Below, in pieces: positions 1 to 9,298 of a DNA stretch of 64,000 nucleotides. Source of the DNA: Thermobacillus sp. ZCTH02-B1 (GTDB lineage: Bacteria; Bacillota; Bacilli; Paenibacillales; Paenibacillaceae); the NCBI RefSeq assembly GCF_002159085.1, contig NZ_LZRU01000009.1, positions 62,001 through 126,000 of the forward strand. Direction: 5' to 3'. Position 1 is the first letter of the stretch. Each line of letters starts with the position of its first letter. The translations under genes were made by a program, and so were the position numbers. The notes under the pieces were generated by a model, which searched no databases, was not told the origin of the DNA, and saw only the letters and a list, made by a program, of their open reading frames with translations.

Positions 1-149
1 CGTCGTACATGGTGAACGAAGCGATGGGCATCGATCCGAACTACGGGTTCGGCACGGCCATTGCGCTCATCATTTTCACCTTCGCGCTCGTCCTGACGTC
101 GCTTTACCAGATGACGTTCGGCCGGCGGATGCAGGGAGGCGAGTTCTGA
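1..149 (+). CDS. Sugar ABC transporter permease, MalF-type (3' end only)
   Basis: Only the last 48 codons are present, read in the third frame to a TGA at 147-149. The peptide has a hydrophobic segment (TAIALIIFTFALVLTSLYQ) followed by a short basic tail, as in the last membrane helix of MalF-type sugar permeases. Its stop overlaps the ATG of the next permease (TGATG), which is the usual coupling of paired permease genes. The solute-binding protein that would complete the transporter must lie before the window. Confidence 0.75.
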   Translation, partial: SYMVNEAMGIDPNYGFGTAIALIIFTFALVLTSLYQMTFGRRMQGGEF

Positions 150-973
150 TGCCGCTCAAACGGGCCGTGCCGCACGCGGTGCTGCTGGCGTATGTCGCCG
201 CCGTCCTCTTTCCGTTCGTGTTCGTCGTGTTTTCCTCGCTGAAAGGGAGCAACGTGGAGATCGCGACCCATCCGTTCGGTCTTCCGAAGACGTGGCATTT
301 TGAAAATTACGCGGAAGCCTGGGTCAAGGCCAAAATCGGCGTCTATTTCTTCAACAGCGTCTATTTATCGTTCACGTCCGCGCTTGCCTCCGCCCTGCTG
401 GCCGCGGCCACGGCGTTCGCGATCGTCCGGATGCGATTCCCGCGCGCCGGCAAGTGGATCCATCAAACGGTGCTGCTCGGCATGTTCATCCCGGGCAACG
501 TGCTGTTTATCGCGCAATATCTGCTCGTCATGAAGCTGGGCGTGCTGAACACCCACTGGGCGCTGTTTCTTCCTTACACGGCGGGCGCGCTGCCGCTCGG
601 CGTGCTGCTCCTGTCGGCGTTCATGAAGTCGCTGCCGGGCGAACTGGAAGAGGCGGCGATCATGGACGGATTGAGTTCGGCGGGGCTTTTTGTCAAAATA
701 GTTTTACCGCTTACATTGCCGGCACTGGTCACCGTATTCATCGTGAATTTTCTGGGCGCGTGGAACGAGTATCTGCTCGCGAACTTTTTCATCAGCAGGG
801 ACGCGCTGCGCACGCTGCCGACCGGGATGGTCGGATTCCGCGACGCCTTCCAGACGAACTACGCGCTGATCTGCACCGGCATCGTGTTCAGCGTGGCGCC
901 GGTGCTCGTGCTGTACGCGTTTCTGCAGGAGAAGATCATCGAAGGGCTGACCGTCGGCAGCGTCAAGGGGTAA
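149..973 (+). CDS. Carbohydrate ABC transporter permease, MalG-type
   Basis: This 274-residue inner-membrane subunit has about six hydrophobic segments and the cytoplasmic EAA loop (EEAAIMDGLSSAGLFVKIVLP) that contacts the ATPase. The C-terminal VGSVKG ending is typical of the family. It is translationally coupled to the permease before it. The amino-sugar genes downstream on the same strand suggest GlcNAc, chitobiose or muropeptide sugars as substrate, which is an inference. No ATPase gene lies in this operon, as is usual in Firmicutes, where one MsmX-like ATPase serves several transporters. Confidence 0.9.
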   Translation: MPLKRAVPHAVLLAYVAAVLFPFVFVVFSSLKGSNVEIATHPFGLPKTWHFENYAEAWVKAKIGVYFFNSVYLSFTSALASALLAAATAFAIVRMRFPRAGKWIHQTVLLGMFIPGNVLFIAQYLLVMKLGVLNTHWALFLPYTAGALPLGVLLLSAFMKSLPGELEEAAIMDGLSSAGLFVKIVLPLTLPALVTVFIVNFLGAWNEYLLANFFISRDALRTLPTGMVGFRDAFQTNYALICTGIVFSVAPVLVLYAFLQEKIIEGLTVGSVKG

Positions 974-998
974 TCGGGGTCCGAAGGAGTCCGGTGCG

Positions 999-2821
999 AT
1001 GTCGCTGAGGTTCAAGCTGTTCGGCGCGTTTCTGGTCCTGATCATCGTTCCGCTCGTCGTGCTGGCCGTCGCGCTCTACACGCTGGTGACCGATCTGATC
1101 GAGGAGAAGCATTCTCGCCAGACGGAACTGACGCTGCGCGCGCTGAGCCAGTCGGTCGGCTTCGTGTTCAGGGAAATGAACCAGGTGACCGACAGCACGA
1201 TCGCCAGCGACGCCATCCAGGATGTGCTGAACGACGCGTACGGGGAAGAGGTGGAGGACATCGATTATCTCAACCTGAACGAGGTGCAGCAAAAGTTCCG
1301 GGAGCTGCTCGTCTATCACCCCTCGGTCAGCTACGCCCTGATGTACGCGCTCGACGACGGACGGATATACCGGATTTTTACGAAAGAGCGGTTCCAGGCC
1401 ATGCCGTACGAGCGGTTCGTCGGGACGCGGCTGCATAAGCAAGTGCTCGAGCGGGACGGCCTGCCGCTGTGGGTGGGTCCCTACGAATATCCGGAACTGA
1501 CCGGTTCGGAGCCGGTGTTCACGCAGATCCGCGTCGTGAAGGACATCGACACGCTCCAAAACAAGGGCATTTTGCTGGTGCAGATCAAACATTCGGGACT
1601 GGAGTCGGTGTTCCGGTATTTCCGTTACCGGCAAAACCAGCTTGCCACCCGGTTTTTCATCGTGAACGGGAACGGATTGGTGCTGTATGACAGCGGCGGC
1701 GCCCTGAACGGAAAAGAGCTGTCCGAGCTCGCGGAACGACCGCTTGAGCCGGGCGAGGGGTACCGGAGCGTGCGCAGCCGGTTCGACGGACAAGACAGCG
1801 TCATCTCCAGCATCGGTCTGGGGATCGAAAACTGGCGTCTCGTGTCCGTCACCTCCTGGCACGCCCTGTCCAGCGAAGTGCTGCTGTACTCCCGCTGGGT
1901 CGCGGCCATCCTGCTCCTCTGCCTCGTGTCGGCGCTGCTGTTCATCCGGCTGTTCGCCAACCGGGTCGCCCGGGCGATCGTGCAAACCGTGCAGGTCATG
2001 GGACGGGTGGAGCGGGGCGATTTGACCGCCCGGCTGCCGCTGCAAGGCAACGACGAGACGTCGCTCCTGGCCCGCGGGTTCAACCGGCTGGTCAACCGCC
2101 TCGCGGAATTGCTCGAGGAAGTGAAGCGGCAGCAGGAACGCAAGACGCGCGCCGAACTGCAGGCGCTGCAGGCGCAGATCAAGCCGCATTTCCTGTTCAA
2201 CGCGCTGGAGTCGATCAACGCGCTGGCCGTGCAGAACGAAGGGCAAAAGGTCAGCGGATGGTGACGCGGCTCGGCAGCATGCTGCGCATCAGCATCCTGC
2301 AGCGGGAAGAAATCACGGTGGCGCAGGAACTGGATCATCTGCTGAGTTATCTGGAAATTCAGAAATATCGTTTTGACGACCTGTTCCAGTTCGACATCGA
2401 CGTGCCGCCCGCGCTCATGAACTGCCTCATGCCCAAGCTGACGCTGCAGCCGCTGGTCGAAAACTGCATCCAGCACGGCTTCGAAGGCATCGGGTACATG
2501 GGCCACATCCGCGTCACCGCGCGCGAAGAAGGGGAACGGATCGCGTTCTGGGTCGAGGACAACGGCATCGGCATTCCGCCGGAACGGCTGGCCGCGATCG
2601 AAGCCGTCCCCGACCCGTCGGCCTGGCACGGCGACGCACCGGAGACGGGCGAGCGGCGCGGGCTCGGCGTCCGCAACGTGGCGGACCGCATCCGCATTCG
2701 CTACGGCGATCGCTACGGCCTGTTCATCTGCAGCGAGCCGGGGCGGGGCACCGTGATCAAAATCGTCATTCCGAAGACGGCGGGAGGGGTTGCCCGTGAA
2801 GCTGAAGGCCATGCTCGTTGA
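999..2821 (+). pseudogene. YesM-type sensor histidine kinase, interrupted by a frameshift
   Basis: The first part (999-2264, 421 codons) has an N-terminal membrane helix, an extracellular sensing region, a second helix near residues 305-325, a HAMP linker and the phospho-acceptor motif QIKPHFLFNALESINAL. It then hits TGA at 2262-2264. The other frame continues from 2258 to 2821 with the rest of the kinase: TLQPLVENCIQHGF, the N box, DNGIGIPP and the G box. Normal members read ...GQKVSRMVTRLG... here; restoring one C (AGCGG to AGCCGG at about 2253-2257) would give exactly that, about 607 residues in all. So either a one-base deletion inactivated the kinase or the assembly has an error. The RBS GAAGGAGT precedes the ATG at 999. 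It pairs with the regulator downstream. Confidence 0.85.
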
Positions 2822-4481
2822 CGACGAAAAGCCGATTCTGCAAAACCTGCACACGGTGCTGCCGTGGGCGGATCTGGACATCGAAGTCGTCGGGCTGGCG
2901 CGGAACGGCGTGCAGGCGCTCGACATCGCGCGGCGGCATCGTCCGGACCTCATTTTGTGCGACATCCGCATGCCGGTCATGGACGGGATCGAGTTTTTGC
3001 GGCGGCTGCGCGAGACGGACGAAGAAGCGGAAGTGGTCATGCTCACCGGGTATCAGGATTTCAACTACGCCCGCTCGGTCATTCCGTACGGGGTGCGCGA
3101 TTATGTGCTGAAGCCGATCCGCTACGACGAGCTGACCGCACTCATCGGGCGGCTGGCGGGCGCGATCCGCGAGCGAAGACAGGCCCGGGACAGCGAGCAG
3201 TCGCGGCTCGACCAGGCGATGCGCCTGGCGTACGAGAAAATGCTGCACGATCTGCTGACGGATAGCGTGCCCGCTCCGCCGCCGCGCTGGATCGACGGGG
3301 AGGAGCCGGAGCGGTGGCGTTTTGTGATGATGCTCGCCGACATTGACGACTATGCGCAGCGGTGCCGCGGCGTCCGGGAGCGCGAGCGGAAGATGTGGCT
3401 GGTCGCGGCGCGCGACGCGCTGCGGGATGCGCTGGCGGCGGAGGGGCTCAGGCACGCCGTGCTGCCGATGCGTGAGGGCGAGTGGTGCATTCTGGTCGCG
3501 CGCGGAAATGTCGGGGGCGAGGAGGTCGGGCCTGGTGGGCCTGCGGCGAGGCGGGACGCCGGATCGTCCGAGCCTGCGGCGCGGCGTGAGGACGGGCTGC
3601 GCGAGCGCGCCGGGCGGTGGGCGGAGTTGCTGCAGGAAGCGGTGTGGGCTCATGCGGGACTTCCCGTCACCGTCGGCATCCACCCGGAGGAAATTGCGAT
3701 CCATGATCTGTCCCGGGTGTTCCGCTCGCTGCAGCGCACGGTGCATCTGGCCGCGGGACGGAACCGTTCGGTGCTCTGGAACGGAGAAACGGCGGGAGAG
3801 GAGGCGAACCGGGAGGAGCTGTGGGGGCCGGTCGGACAGCTGGTCGCCGCGCTGAAGCGGGTGGAGCGCGACCGCGTCGAAGAGGCGCTGCGCCTGCTGG
3901 CGGCGCGCCTTACGGCGGAGTCGGGGCGGTCGCTGGCCCGGGCCGAGAAGGCGGCTCATTTCATCGCGCTCTATCTGCTGCGCGAAATGCGGGCGCTGGG
4001 CGCGCTGACCGCCGAACAGGAGGACGAAATCTGGCGTCTCGTGGAGCTGGCCGACCGGGTGAGCGACATGCTTGCGGCCGTGCGGCGCATCGTGGAGCTG
4101 AGCCTGGAAACGTCGGAACGCCAAAAGACCGGCGACCGGCTCATGCACATCGCGAAGGATTACATCGACCGGAACCTGTCCCGGGATCTCGGCGTCGACG
4201 AAGTGGCCGGGCACCTCGGCATCAGCGCCAGCTATTTCAGCCTGCTGTTCAAACAGCGTTTCGGCGTCACGTTCCTGGAGTACGTGACGGCGGAGCGGGT
4301 GGAGCTGGCCAAGTCGCTCCTGCTCCTCACGGATCGAAGCATTTCGGACATCGGCCGTTCGGTCGGTTACGCCGAGCGGAGATATTTCAACAAGGTGTTT
4401 CACAAGGTGACCGGCGAACTGCCGTCGGCCTGGCGGGAACGGCGAAAAACGAATGACCGGAAGGAGAGCGGGACGAATTGA
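2796..4481 (+). CDS. YesN-type response regulator with AraC DNA-binding domain
   Basis: This 561-residue cytosolic transcription regulator has a CheY-like receiver at residues 1-120 (acidic pair in LVDDEKPI, phospho-Asp in LILCDIRMPVMDG, Lys in YVLKPIRYDE), a variable middle of about 300 residues, and two C-terminal AraC helix-turn-helix motifs (GISASYFSLLFKQRFGVTF and DIGRSVGYAERRYFNKVFHK). The GTG at 2796 is preferred over a TTG at 2790 because GGGAGGGG at 2782-2789 is then 6 nt away. It overlaps the kinase 3' end by 26 nt. It probably activates the transporter and amino-sugar genes around it in response to an imported sugar. Confidence 0.9.
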   Translation: MKLKAMLVDDEKPILQNLHTVLPWADLDIEVVGLARNGVQALDIARRHRPDLILCDIRMPVMDGIEFLRRLRETDEEAEVVMLTGYQDFNYARSVIPYGVRDYVLKPIRYDELTALIGRLAGAIRERRQARDSEQSRLDQAMRLAYEKMLHDLLTDSVPAPPPRWIDGEEPERWRFVMMLADIDDYAQRCRGVRERERKMWLVAARDALRDALAAEGLRHAVLPMREGEWCILVARGNVGGEEVGPGGPAARRDAGSSEPAARREDGLRERAGRWAELLQEAVWAHAGLPVTVGIHPEEIAIHDLSRVFRSLQRTVHLAAGRNRSVLWNGETAGEEANREELWGPVGQLVAALKRVERDRVEEALRLLAARLTAESGRSLARAEKAAHFIALYLLREMRALGALTAEQEDEIWRLVELADRVSDMLAAVRRIVELSLETSERQKTGDRLMHIAKDYIDRNLSRDLGVDEVAGHLGISASYFSLLFKQRFGVTFLEYVTAERVELAKSLLLLTDRSISDIGRSVGYAERRYFNKVFHKVTGELPSAWRERRKTNDRKESGTN

Positions 4482-6238
4482 GCCGAGCGGGGATTCGGGA
4501 AAAGGGAGAAGGCGTGGATCTGGCCGGCTGGAGCCTGCGCGACAAAATCGGGCAAATGGTGATGGCCGGCTTTGACGGCAAGGCGCCGACGGACGGGATT
4601 CGGGCGCTGATCCGTGACCGCAAGCTCGGCGGGGTGATCTGCTTCCGCCGGAACGCGGGCAGCGCCGCCGAAGTCGCCCGGTTGTCGGCCGAGCTGCGCG
4701 AACTGGCCGCGGAGGCGACGAAGGCGCCGCTGTGGATCGCCGCAGACCAGGAAGGCGGCATGGTGGCGCGTTTCGACCGGGGCGTGACGGTCATGCCGGG
4801 CCACATGGCGCTCGGCGCGACGCGCTCGGCGAAGTGGGCGCGCGAGACGGCCCATGCGTCCGGCGTGCAGCTCATGCGGCTGGGCGTCAATCTGAATTTC
4901 GCGCCCTGCCTGGATGTCAACAACAATCCGGCCAATCCGGTCATCGGCGTGCGCTCGTTCGGCGAGCGCCCGGAACTGGCGGCCGAACTGGGCATCGCGG
5001 CCATCCGGGGATACCGGGAGGCGGGGGTGGTTGCCTGCGCGAAGCATTTTCCGGGTCACGGCGATACCGTGGCCGATTCGCACCGGGAGCTGCCGACCGT
5101 GCCGCACGACCGGAAGCGACTGGAAGCCGTGGAGCTGCTGCCGTTCCGGCTGGCGGCCGCCGCCGGCGCGGACGCGATCATGACCGCGCACGTGCGGTTT
5201 CCGGCGCTTGAACCGGACGGTCTGCCGGCGACGTTGTCGCCGCGCATCCTGCGCGGCCTGCTGCGGGACGAATGGGGATACGACGGCGTGGTGTTTACGG
5301 ACTGTCTGGAGATGAAGGCGATCGCCGATACGGTGGGCGTCGCCCGGGGCGCGGTGATGGCGGTGAAGGCCGGCGCGGACGTCGTGCTGGTCAGCCATAC
5401 GCCGGCGCTGCAAATCGCCGCGCTCGACGCGTTGTACGAGGCGGTCGTCGCCGGGGAAATCCCCGAGGAGCGGATCGACGAGTCGGTGCGGCGCCTCGTG
5501 GGGCTGAAGGCCAGACAGTCGGCGGCGGTTCCGGCCGGCCCCGCTCCGGGCGATCGCGCCGGCCTCGGGGCCGGGCCGGATGAGGTCGATTTCGGCGGCG
5601 AAGCGGCGGCGCTCGCCCGGGAAGTATGCCGGCACAGCGTAACGCTCGTACGGAACGAGCGCGGCGCGCTGCCGCTCCGGCGGGATGTGCCGACGTGCGT
5701 CGTCTGGCCCGAGGTGCGGCAGGGAACGGATGTCGATGAAGCCGTGGCCCGGGACCTGACGTTGGGCCGGGCGCTCGCGCCGTATCTCGGCGAGGTGAAG
5801 GAATTCCGGATCGGCGCCGTTCCCGGCGAAGAGGAGGTTCGCGGGACGCTGGCGGAAATCGGCAGGGCGCTGGAAGAAGCTCGCGAACGCGCCGCAATCC
5901 GCGGAGAACCTGAAGGCGGCCGGGCGTGCCTGCAGGTGGTGGTCGGGACGTACAACGCTGCCTTCGCGGCGGGACAAACCGAACTGGTGAACCAATTGCT
6001 GGCCCTCGAGGGGGTACGGGTGACGGTGGCGGCGCTCCGCAACCCGTACGATTTGCTCGCCTTTCCGGAGGTTCACGCCTACGCGGCCTGTTACGAGAAC
6101 ACCCCCTGCATGATGGAGGCGCTGGCCGAAGTGCTCGTCGGGGCGACGGAAGCCCGGGGCCGCCTGCCGGTCACCTTGTCGGAGCGGTATCCGTTCGGGC
6201 ATGGCATTTTGGGCATTCAAGAAGGAACGAGCTGGTGA
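4478..6238 (+). CDS. nagZ: Beta-N-acetylhexosaminidase, glycoside hydrolase family 3
   Basis: The 586-residue protein removes terminal beta-N-acetylglucosamine from chito-oligosaccharides or muropeptides. It shows the family 3 signature KHFPGHGDTVADSH near residues 189-202, whose His serves as acid/base in NagZ enzymes, the substrate-binding DQEGG near residue 88, and the nucleophile Asp in VVFTDCLEMKAI near residue 275. A C-terminal alpha/beta domain follows, as in the two-domain Bacillus type. There is no signal peptide, so it probably acts on imported sugars. It starts at TTG 4478, overlapping the regulator stop, with AAGGAGAG at 4461-4468. Confidence 0.93.
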   Translation: MSRAGIREKGEGVDLAGWSLRDKIGQMVMAGFDGKAPTDGIRALIRDRKLGGVICFRRNAGSAAEVARLSAELRELAAEATKAPLWIAADQEGGMVARFDRGVTVMPGHMALGATRSAKWARETAHASGVQLMRLGVNLNFAPCLDVNNNPANPVIGVRSFGERPELAAELGIAAIRGYREAGVVACAKHFPGHGDTVADSHRELPTVPHDRKRLEAVELLPFRLAAAAGADAIMTAHVRFPALEPDGLPATLSPRILRGLLRDEWGYDGVVFTDCLEMKAIADTVGVARGAVMAVKAGADVVLVSHTPALQIAALDALYEAVVAGEIPEERIDESVRRLVGLKARQSAAVPAGPAPGDRAGLGAGPDEVDFGGEAAALAREVCRHSVTLVRNERGALPLRRDVPTCVVWPEVRQGTDVDEAVARDLTLGRALAPYLGEVKEFRIGAVPGEEEVRGTLAEIGRALEEARERAAIRGEPEGGRACLQVVVGTYNAAFAAGQTELVNQLLALEGVRVTVAALRNPYDLLAFPEVHAYAACYENTPCMMEALAEVLVGATEARGRLPVTLSERYPFGHGILGIQEGTSW

Positions 6239-6244
6239 AGCGTC

Positions 6245-7426
6245 TTGAAAGGCTTGTGGATCAGGAACACCGACGTCTATTTGCCGGACCGGGTGTTGAC
6301 CGGCGGTTCGGTGTACGTGGCCGGCGGACGGATCGCGCGCATTTGCGGACCGGAGGAGGAATGGTCGCCGGGCGACGCCGATGAGGTGTGGGACGCCGAA
6401 GGGCTCTCGCTCGTGCCCGGCTTCGTCGACGTCCACGTGCACGGCGGCGGCGGGGCCGACGTGATGGACGCGGCGGAGGATGACGGGGCCATCGGGCGGA
6501 TCGCGCGGTTTCATGCATTGCACGGAACGACGTCTTTTCTGGCCGCCACGATGACGGCATCGCGGGACGAGCTCGGACGCGCGGTGGACGGCGTCGTGCG
6601 CGCGATGGAGCGGGGGATCGCCGCCGGCGGTGCGGAGGTGCTCGGCCTTCATCTGGAAGGGCCGTTCCTCAATCCGCGGCGATGCGGCGCGCAAAACCCG
6701 GCGCTGATCCGTCCGTTCGACTGGGAAGAAATGGAGGAACTGCTGGCGCGGGGGCGGGGAGCGGTGCGCCTGGTGACGCTGGCGCCGGAATGCGGCGACG
6801 CGCTGCACCGGATCAACGCGCTCGCAAGCCGCGGTGTCACGGTTTCCATCGGTCATTCCGAAGCCGACGCGGAGACGGTGCGGCGGGCGATCGAGGCGGG
6901 GGCGTCGCATGTCACCCACCTGTTCAACGCCATGAACCCGCTGCACCATCGCGAGCCGGGCATCGTGGGTACTGCGCTCATCCGCGACGAACTGACGGTG
7001 GAGCTCATCTGCGACGGGTTCCATGTGCATCCGGATGTGGTCAAGCTCGTGTTCGCGGTCAAACGGCGCGACAAGATCGCGCTGGTGACGGACGCGATCG
7101 CGGCGGCCGGCATGCCGGACGGCGACGGCTACCGGTTGGGCGGCCTGCCCGTGACGGTGAAGGACGGAAAGGCGGTGCTGCAAGGCAGCGGGAATTTGGC
7201 CGGCAGCTGCCTGACGATGGACCGGGCGCTCAAGCAGGCGGTGGCGTTCACCGGACTGTCGCTGGCCGAGGTGCTGCCCGCGCTGACGATCAATCCCGCC
7301 AGGCAAATCGGCGCGGACGACCGAAAAGGATCGATCGAGGTCGGAAAAGACGCCGACCTGGTGGTGCTGGGACCGGATTTGACGGTGGTCCGCACGTATG
7401 TCAAAGGAGTGCGCGTGGATGGTTGA
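6245..7426 (+). CDS. nagA: N-acetylglucosamine-6-phosphate deacetylase
   Basis: The 393-residue amidohydrolase converts GlcNAc-6-phosphate to glucosamine-6-phosphate plus acetate. The metal-site residues can be seen in order: HVHGGGG near residue 60, the Glu of LHLEGPF near 137, the His of SIGHSEAD near 200, HLFNAMNPLHHR near 222, and the catalytic Asp of LVTDAIAAAG near 280. It starts at TTG 6245, six bases after the nagZ stop, with only a weak ribosome site, so translation is probably coupled. The next gene begins inside its 3' end. Confidence 0.95.
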   Translation: MKGLWIRNTDVYLPDRVLTGGSVYVAGGRIARICGPEEEWSPGDADEVWDAEGLSLVPGFVDVHVHGGGGADVMDAAEDDGAIGRIARFHALHGTTSFLAATMTASRDELGRAVDGVVRAMERGIAAGGAEVLGLHLEGPFLNPRRCGAQNPALIRPFDWEEMEELLARGRGAVRLVTLAPECGDALHRINALASRGVTVSIGHSEADAETVRRAIEAGASHVTHLFNAMNPLHHREPGIVGTALIRDELTVELICDGFHVHPDVVKLVFAVKRRDKIALVTDAIAAAGMPDGDGYRLGGLPVTVKDGKAVLQGSGNLAGSCLTMDRALKQAVAFTGLSLAEVLPALTINPARQIGADDRKGSIEVGKDADLVVLGPDLTVVRTYVKGVRVDG

Positions 7427-8438
7427 CGAAGCGGAAACCGTGTTTGTCGGCATCGACGTCGGCGGGACGAACACGGGAGCCGGCCTGGTGGATGCGAAGG
7501 GTCGTCTGCTCGCCATGATCAAAAAAAGGACGGAAACGTCCGACGGCGACGCGCTGGTGCGGCAACTCACGGAAATGGTGCGCGAGCTGACGATCCGTTC
7601 GGCGGAAGCGGGTTGGATGTCTGCGCCGGAGACGGGGGCGCTTCGCGCGGTCGGCGTCGGCATTCCCGGTTTTCTGGACGCGCGGCGGGGCGTGGTTCGG
7701 CACGCGGCCAATCTCCGTCTGCGGGACTATCCGCTCGCCGACCGGCTCGGCGCGCTGCTGGGCGCTCCCGTGATCCTGGACAACGACGTGCGGATGTACG
7801 CTTACGGCGAAGCCGCGGTCGGAGAGGCGGCGGGTTATGACCATGCGCTCGTCGTCACCGTGGGCACCGGACTGGCATGCGCCGTCGTGCACCGCGGCCG
7901 GCTGCTCACAGGCGGCGATCTGGCCGGAGAAATCGGTCATGTCAAGGTGGCCGGGAACGAATACGCGTGCGGCTGCGGGATGAACGGCTGCCTGGAAACG
8001 CTGGTGTCAGCGGGCGGGATCGTGCGGCAGGCGAAAGAACTGATGCGTCGGAAGCCCAGCGTGCTCGGCGAGTGGTTTCCCGAGCACTCTGAAGCCGGAC
8101 GGCCCCAAGGGGAACGATCCATGACGGCGGAGGACGTGGCCAAAGCGGCGGACCTCGGGGATGCGGTGGCCGCCCAGGTGTTCGAGCGGACCGGACGCGC
8201 GCTCGGAAGCGCGCTTGCCGCCTGCGTCGCGCTGCTCGGCACGGACCTCATCGTGATCGGGGGCGGCGTGTCGCGCGCCGGCGAACGGCTGCTGTCCCCG
8301 GTGCGGCGGGCGCTGGCGGAGCGGGTTCATCCGCTGCACGCCGAAAGGGTGAAGGTGACCGCGGCCCGATGGACGGACGAAGCGGGCGTGATCGGCAGCG
8401 CCCTCGCAGCCAAGGCAAGGGGTGAACATACGGTTTGA
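7419..8438 (+). CDS. ROK-family sugar kinase, probable GlcNAc kinase
   Basis: The 339-residue kinase has the ATP phosphate-binding motif VGIDVGGTNTGAGLVD, the sugar-binding GEIGHVKV, and the ROK zinc motif CGCGMNGCLE near residue 190. The ATG at 7419 has AAAGGAGT 8 nt upstream and overlaps nagA by 8 nt. Between nagA and nagB, the missing step is phosphorylation of free GlcNAc brought in by the ABC transporter, so a GlcNAc kinase role is likely. Glucokinase specificity cannot be excluded from sequence. Confidence 0.85.
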   Translation: MVDEAETVFVGIDVGGTNTGAGLVDAKGRLLAMIKKRTETSDGDALVRQLTEMVRELTIRSAEAGWMSAPETGALRAVGVGIPGFLDARRGVVRHAANLRLRDYPLADRLGALLGAPVILDNDVRMYAYGEAAVGEAAGYDHALVVTVGTGLACAVVHRGRLLTGGDLAGEIGHVKVAGNEYACGCGMNGCLETLVSAGGIVRQAKELMRRKPSVLGEWFPEHSEAGRPQGERSMTAEDVAKAADLGDAVAAQVFERTGRALGSALAACVALLGTDLIVIGGGVSRAGERLLSPVRRALAERVHPLHAERVKVTAARWTDEAGVIGSALAAKARGEHTV

Positions 8439-9178
8439 AGCTCAACATCTTTGCGAACCAAGAGCAACTGCACGAGGCGGCGGCGCAAACGATCATCGAA
8501 CTTCTGCGACAAAAACCGGACGCGGTGCTCGGCCTGGCCACCGGCGGAACGCCGGTCGGCATCTACGAAGCGCTGGCGGCGGCGGTCCGGCGGGGGGAGG
8601 TCAGTTTCGCGCGGGCCACGACGTTCAATCTGGACGAGTATGTCGGCCTGCCGCCGGGTCATCCGGAAACGTATCGCTTTTACATGGAACAACATCTGTT
8701 CCGCCATATCGACATTCCGCCGGAGCAAACGCACATTCCGGACGGCAACGCGCCGGAACTTGAACGCGAATGCGAACGGTATGAACGGCTGCTCGAGACC
8801 GCCGGCCGGATCGATCTCATGCTGCTCGGTCTCGGTCACAACGGGCATATCGGTTTCAATGAACCGGGACGGGTGCTGCACAGCAGGACGCACGTGGCCG
8901 TCCTGCATCCGCAAACGCGGAAGGCCAACGCCCGATTCTTCCGTACGCCGGAAGAGGTGCCGACAAGGGCCATCACCATGGGATTGGGCAGCATTCTCAA
9001 AGCCAGGACCATCCTGCTGGTCGTGAAGGGGGCCGACAAGGCGGACATCGTACACCGGGCGCTGACCGGACCGCTCACGACGGAATGCCCGGCGTCCTTG
9101 CTGCAGCTTCACCCGCATCTGGTGGTGATGCTGGATGAAGAAGCGGCGACGAAGATCAAGCGGGCGGCTTCCGGGTGA
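8435..9178 (+). CDS. nagB: Glucosamine-6-phosphate deaminase
   Basis: The 247-residue enzyme converts glucosamine-6-phosphate to fructose-6-phosphate and ammonia, the last step into glycolysis. Family motifs are LGLATGGTPVGIYEAL (phosphate loop), TFNLDEYVGLP (catalytic Asp), and LGLGHNGHIGFNEPG (catalytic His and Glu). The length matches the short Bacillus NagB. The TTG start at 8435 overlaps the kinase stop (TTGA), so the genes are coupled. It is the last gene of the run; a hairpin follows at 9237-9261. Confidence 0.96.
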   Translation: MKLNIFANQEQLHEAAAQTIIELLRQKPDAVLGLATGGTPVGIYEALAAAVRRGEVSFARATTFNLDEYVGLPPGHPETYRFYMEQHLFRHIDIPPEQTHIPDGNAPELERECERYERLLETAGRIDLMLLGLGHNGHIGFNEPGRVLHSRTHVAVLHPQTRKANARFFRTPEEVPTRAITMGLGSILKARTILLVVKGADKADIVHRALTGPLTTECPASLLQLHPHLVVMLDEEAATKIKRAASG

Positions 9179-9236
9179 AGTTTGCAAGATAAACACATAA
9201 AAAATATTATGTAAACTCAAATCTGCCGTTTTGCGC

Positions 9237-9261
9237 GGGGAAGGCGGGATATGCCTTCCCC
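9237..9261. terminator. Hairpin between convergent genes
   Basis: A 9-bp stem GGGGAAGGC / GCCTTCCCC with a 7-nt loop lies between the convergent nagB and the minus-strand gene ending at 9299. It has no clear T-run on either side, so it is a weak candidate for a bidirectional terminator. Confidence 0.45.
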
Positions 9262-9298
9262 TGCACTTTCATGGACATCCGTTTCGCCCGCGGCCACA

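Noticed and set aside
963..2246. Long open frames antisense to the histidine kinase, and many similar long antisense frames across the window
   Set aside because: High-GC codon use creates long open shadow frames. They lack ribosome sites and recognisable motifs, and are Arg/Pro/Ala-rich translations.
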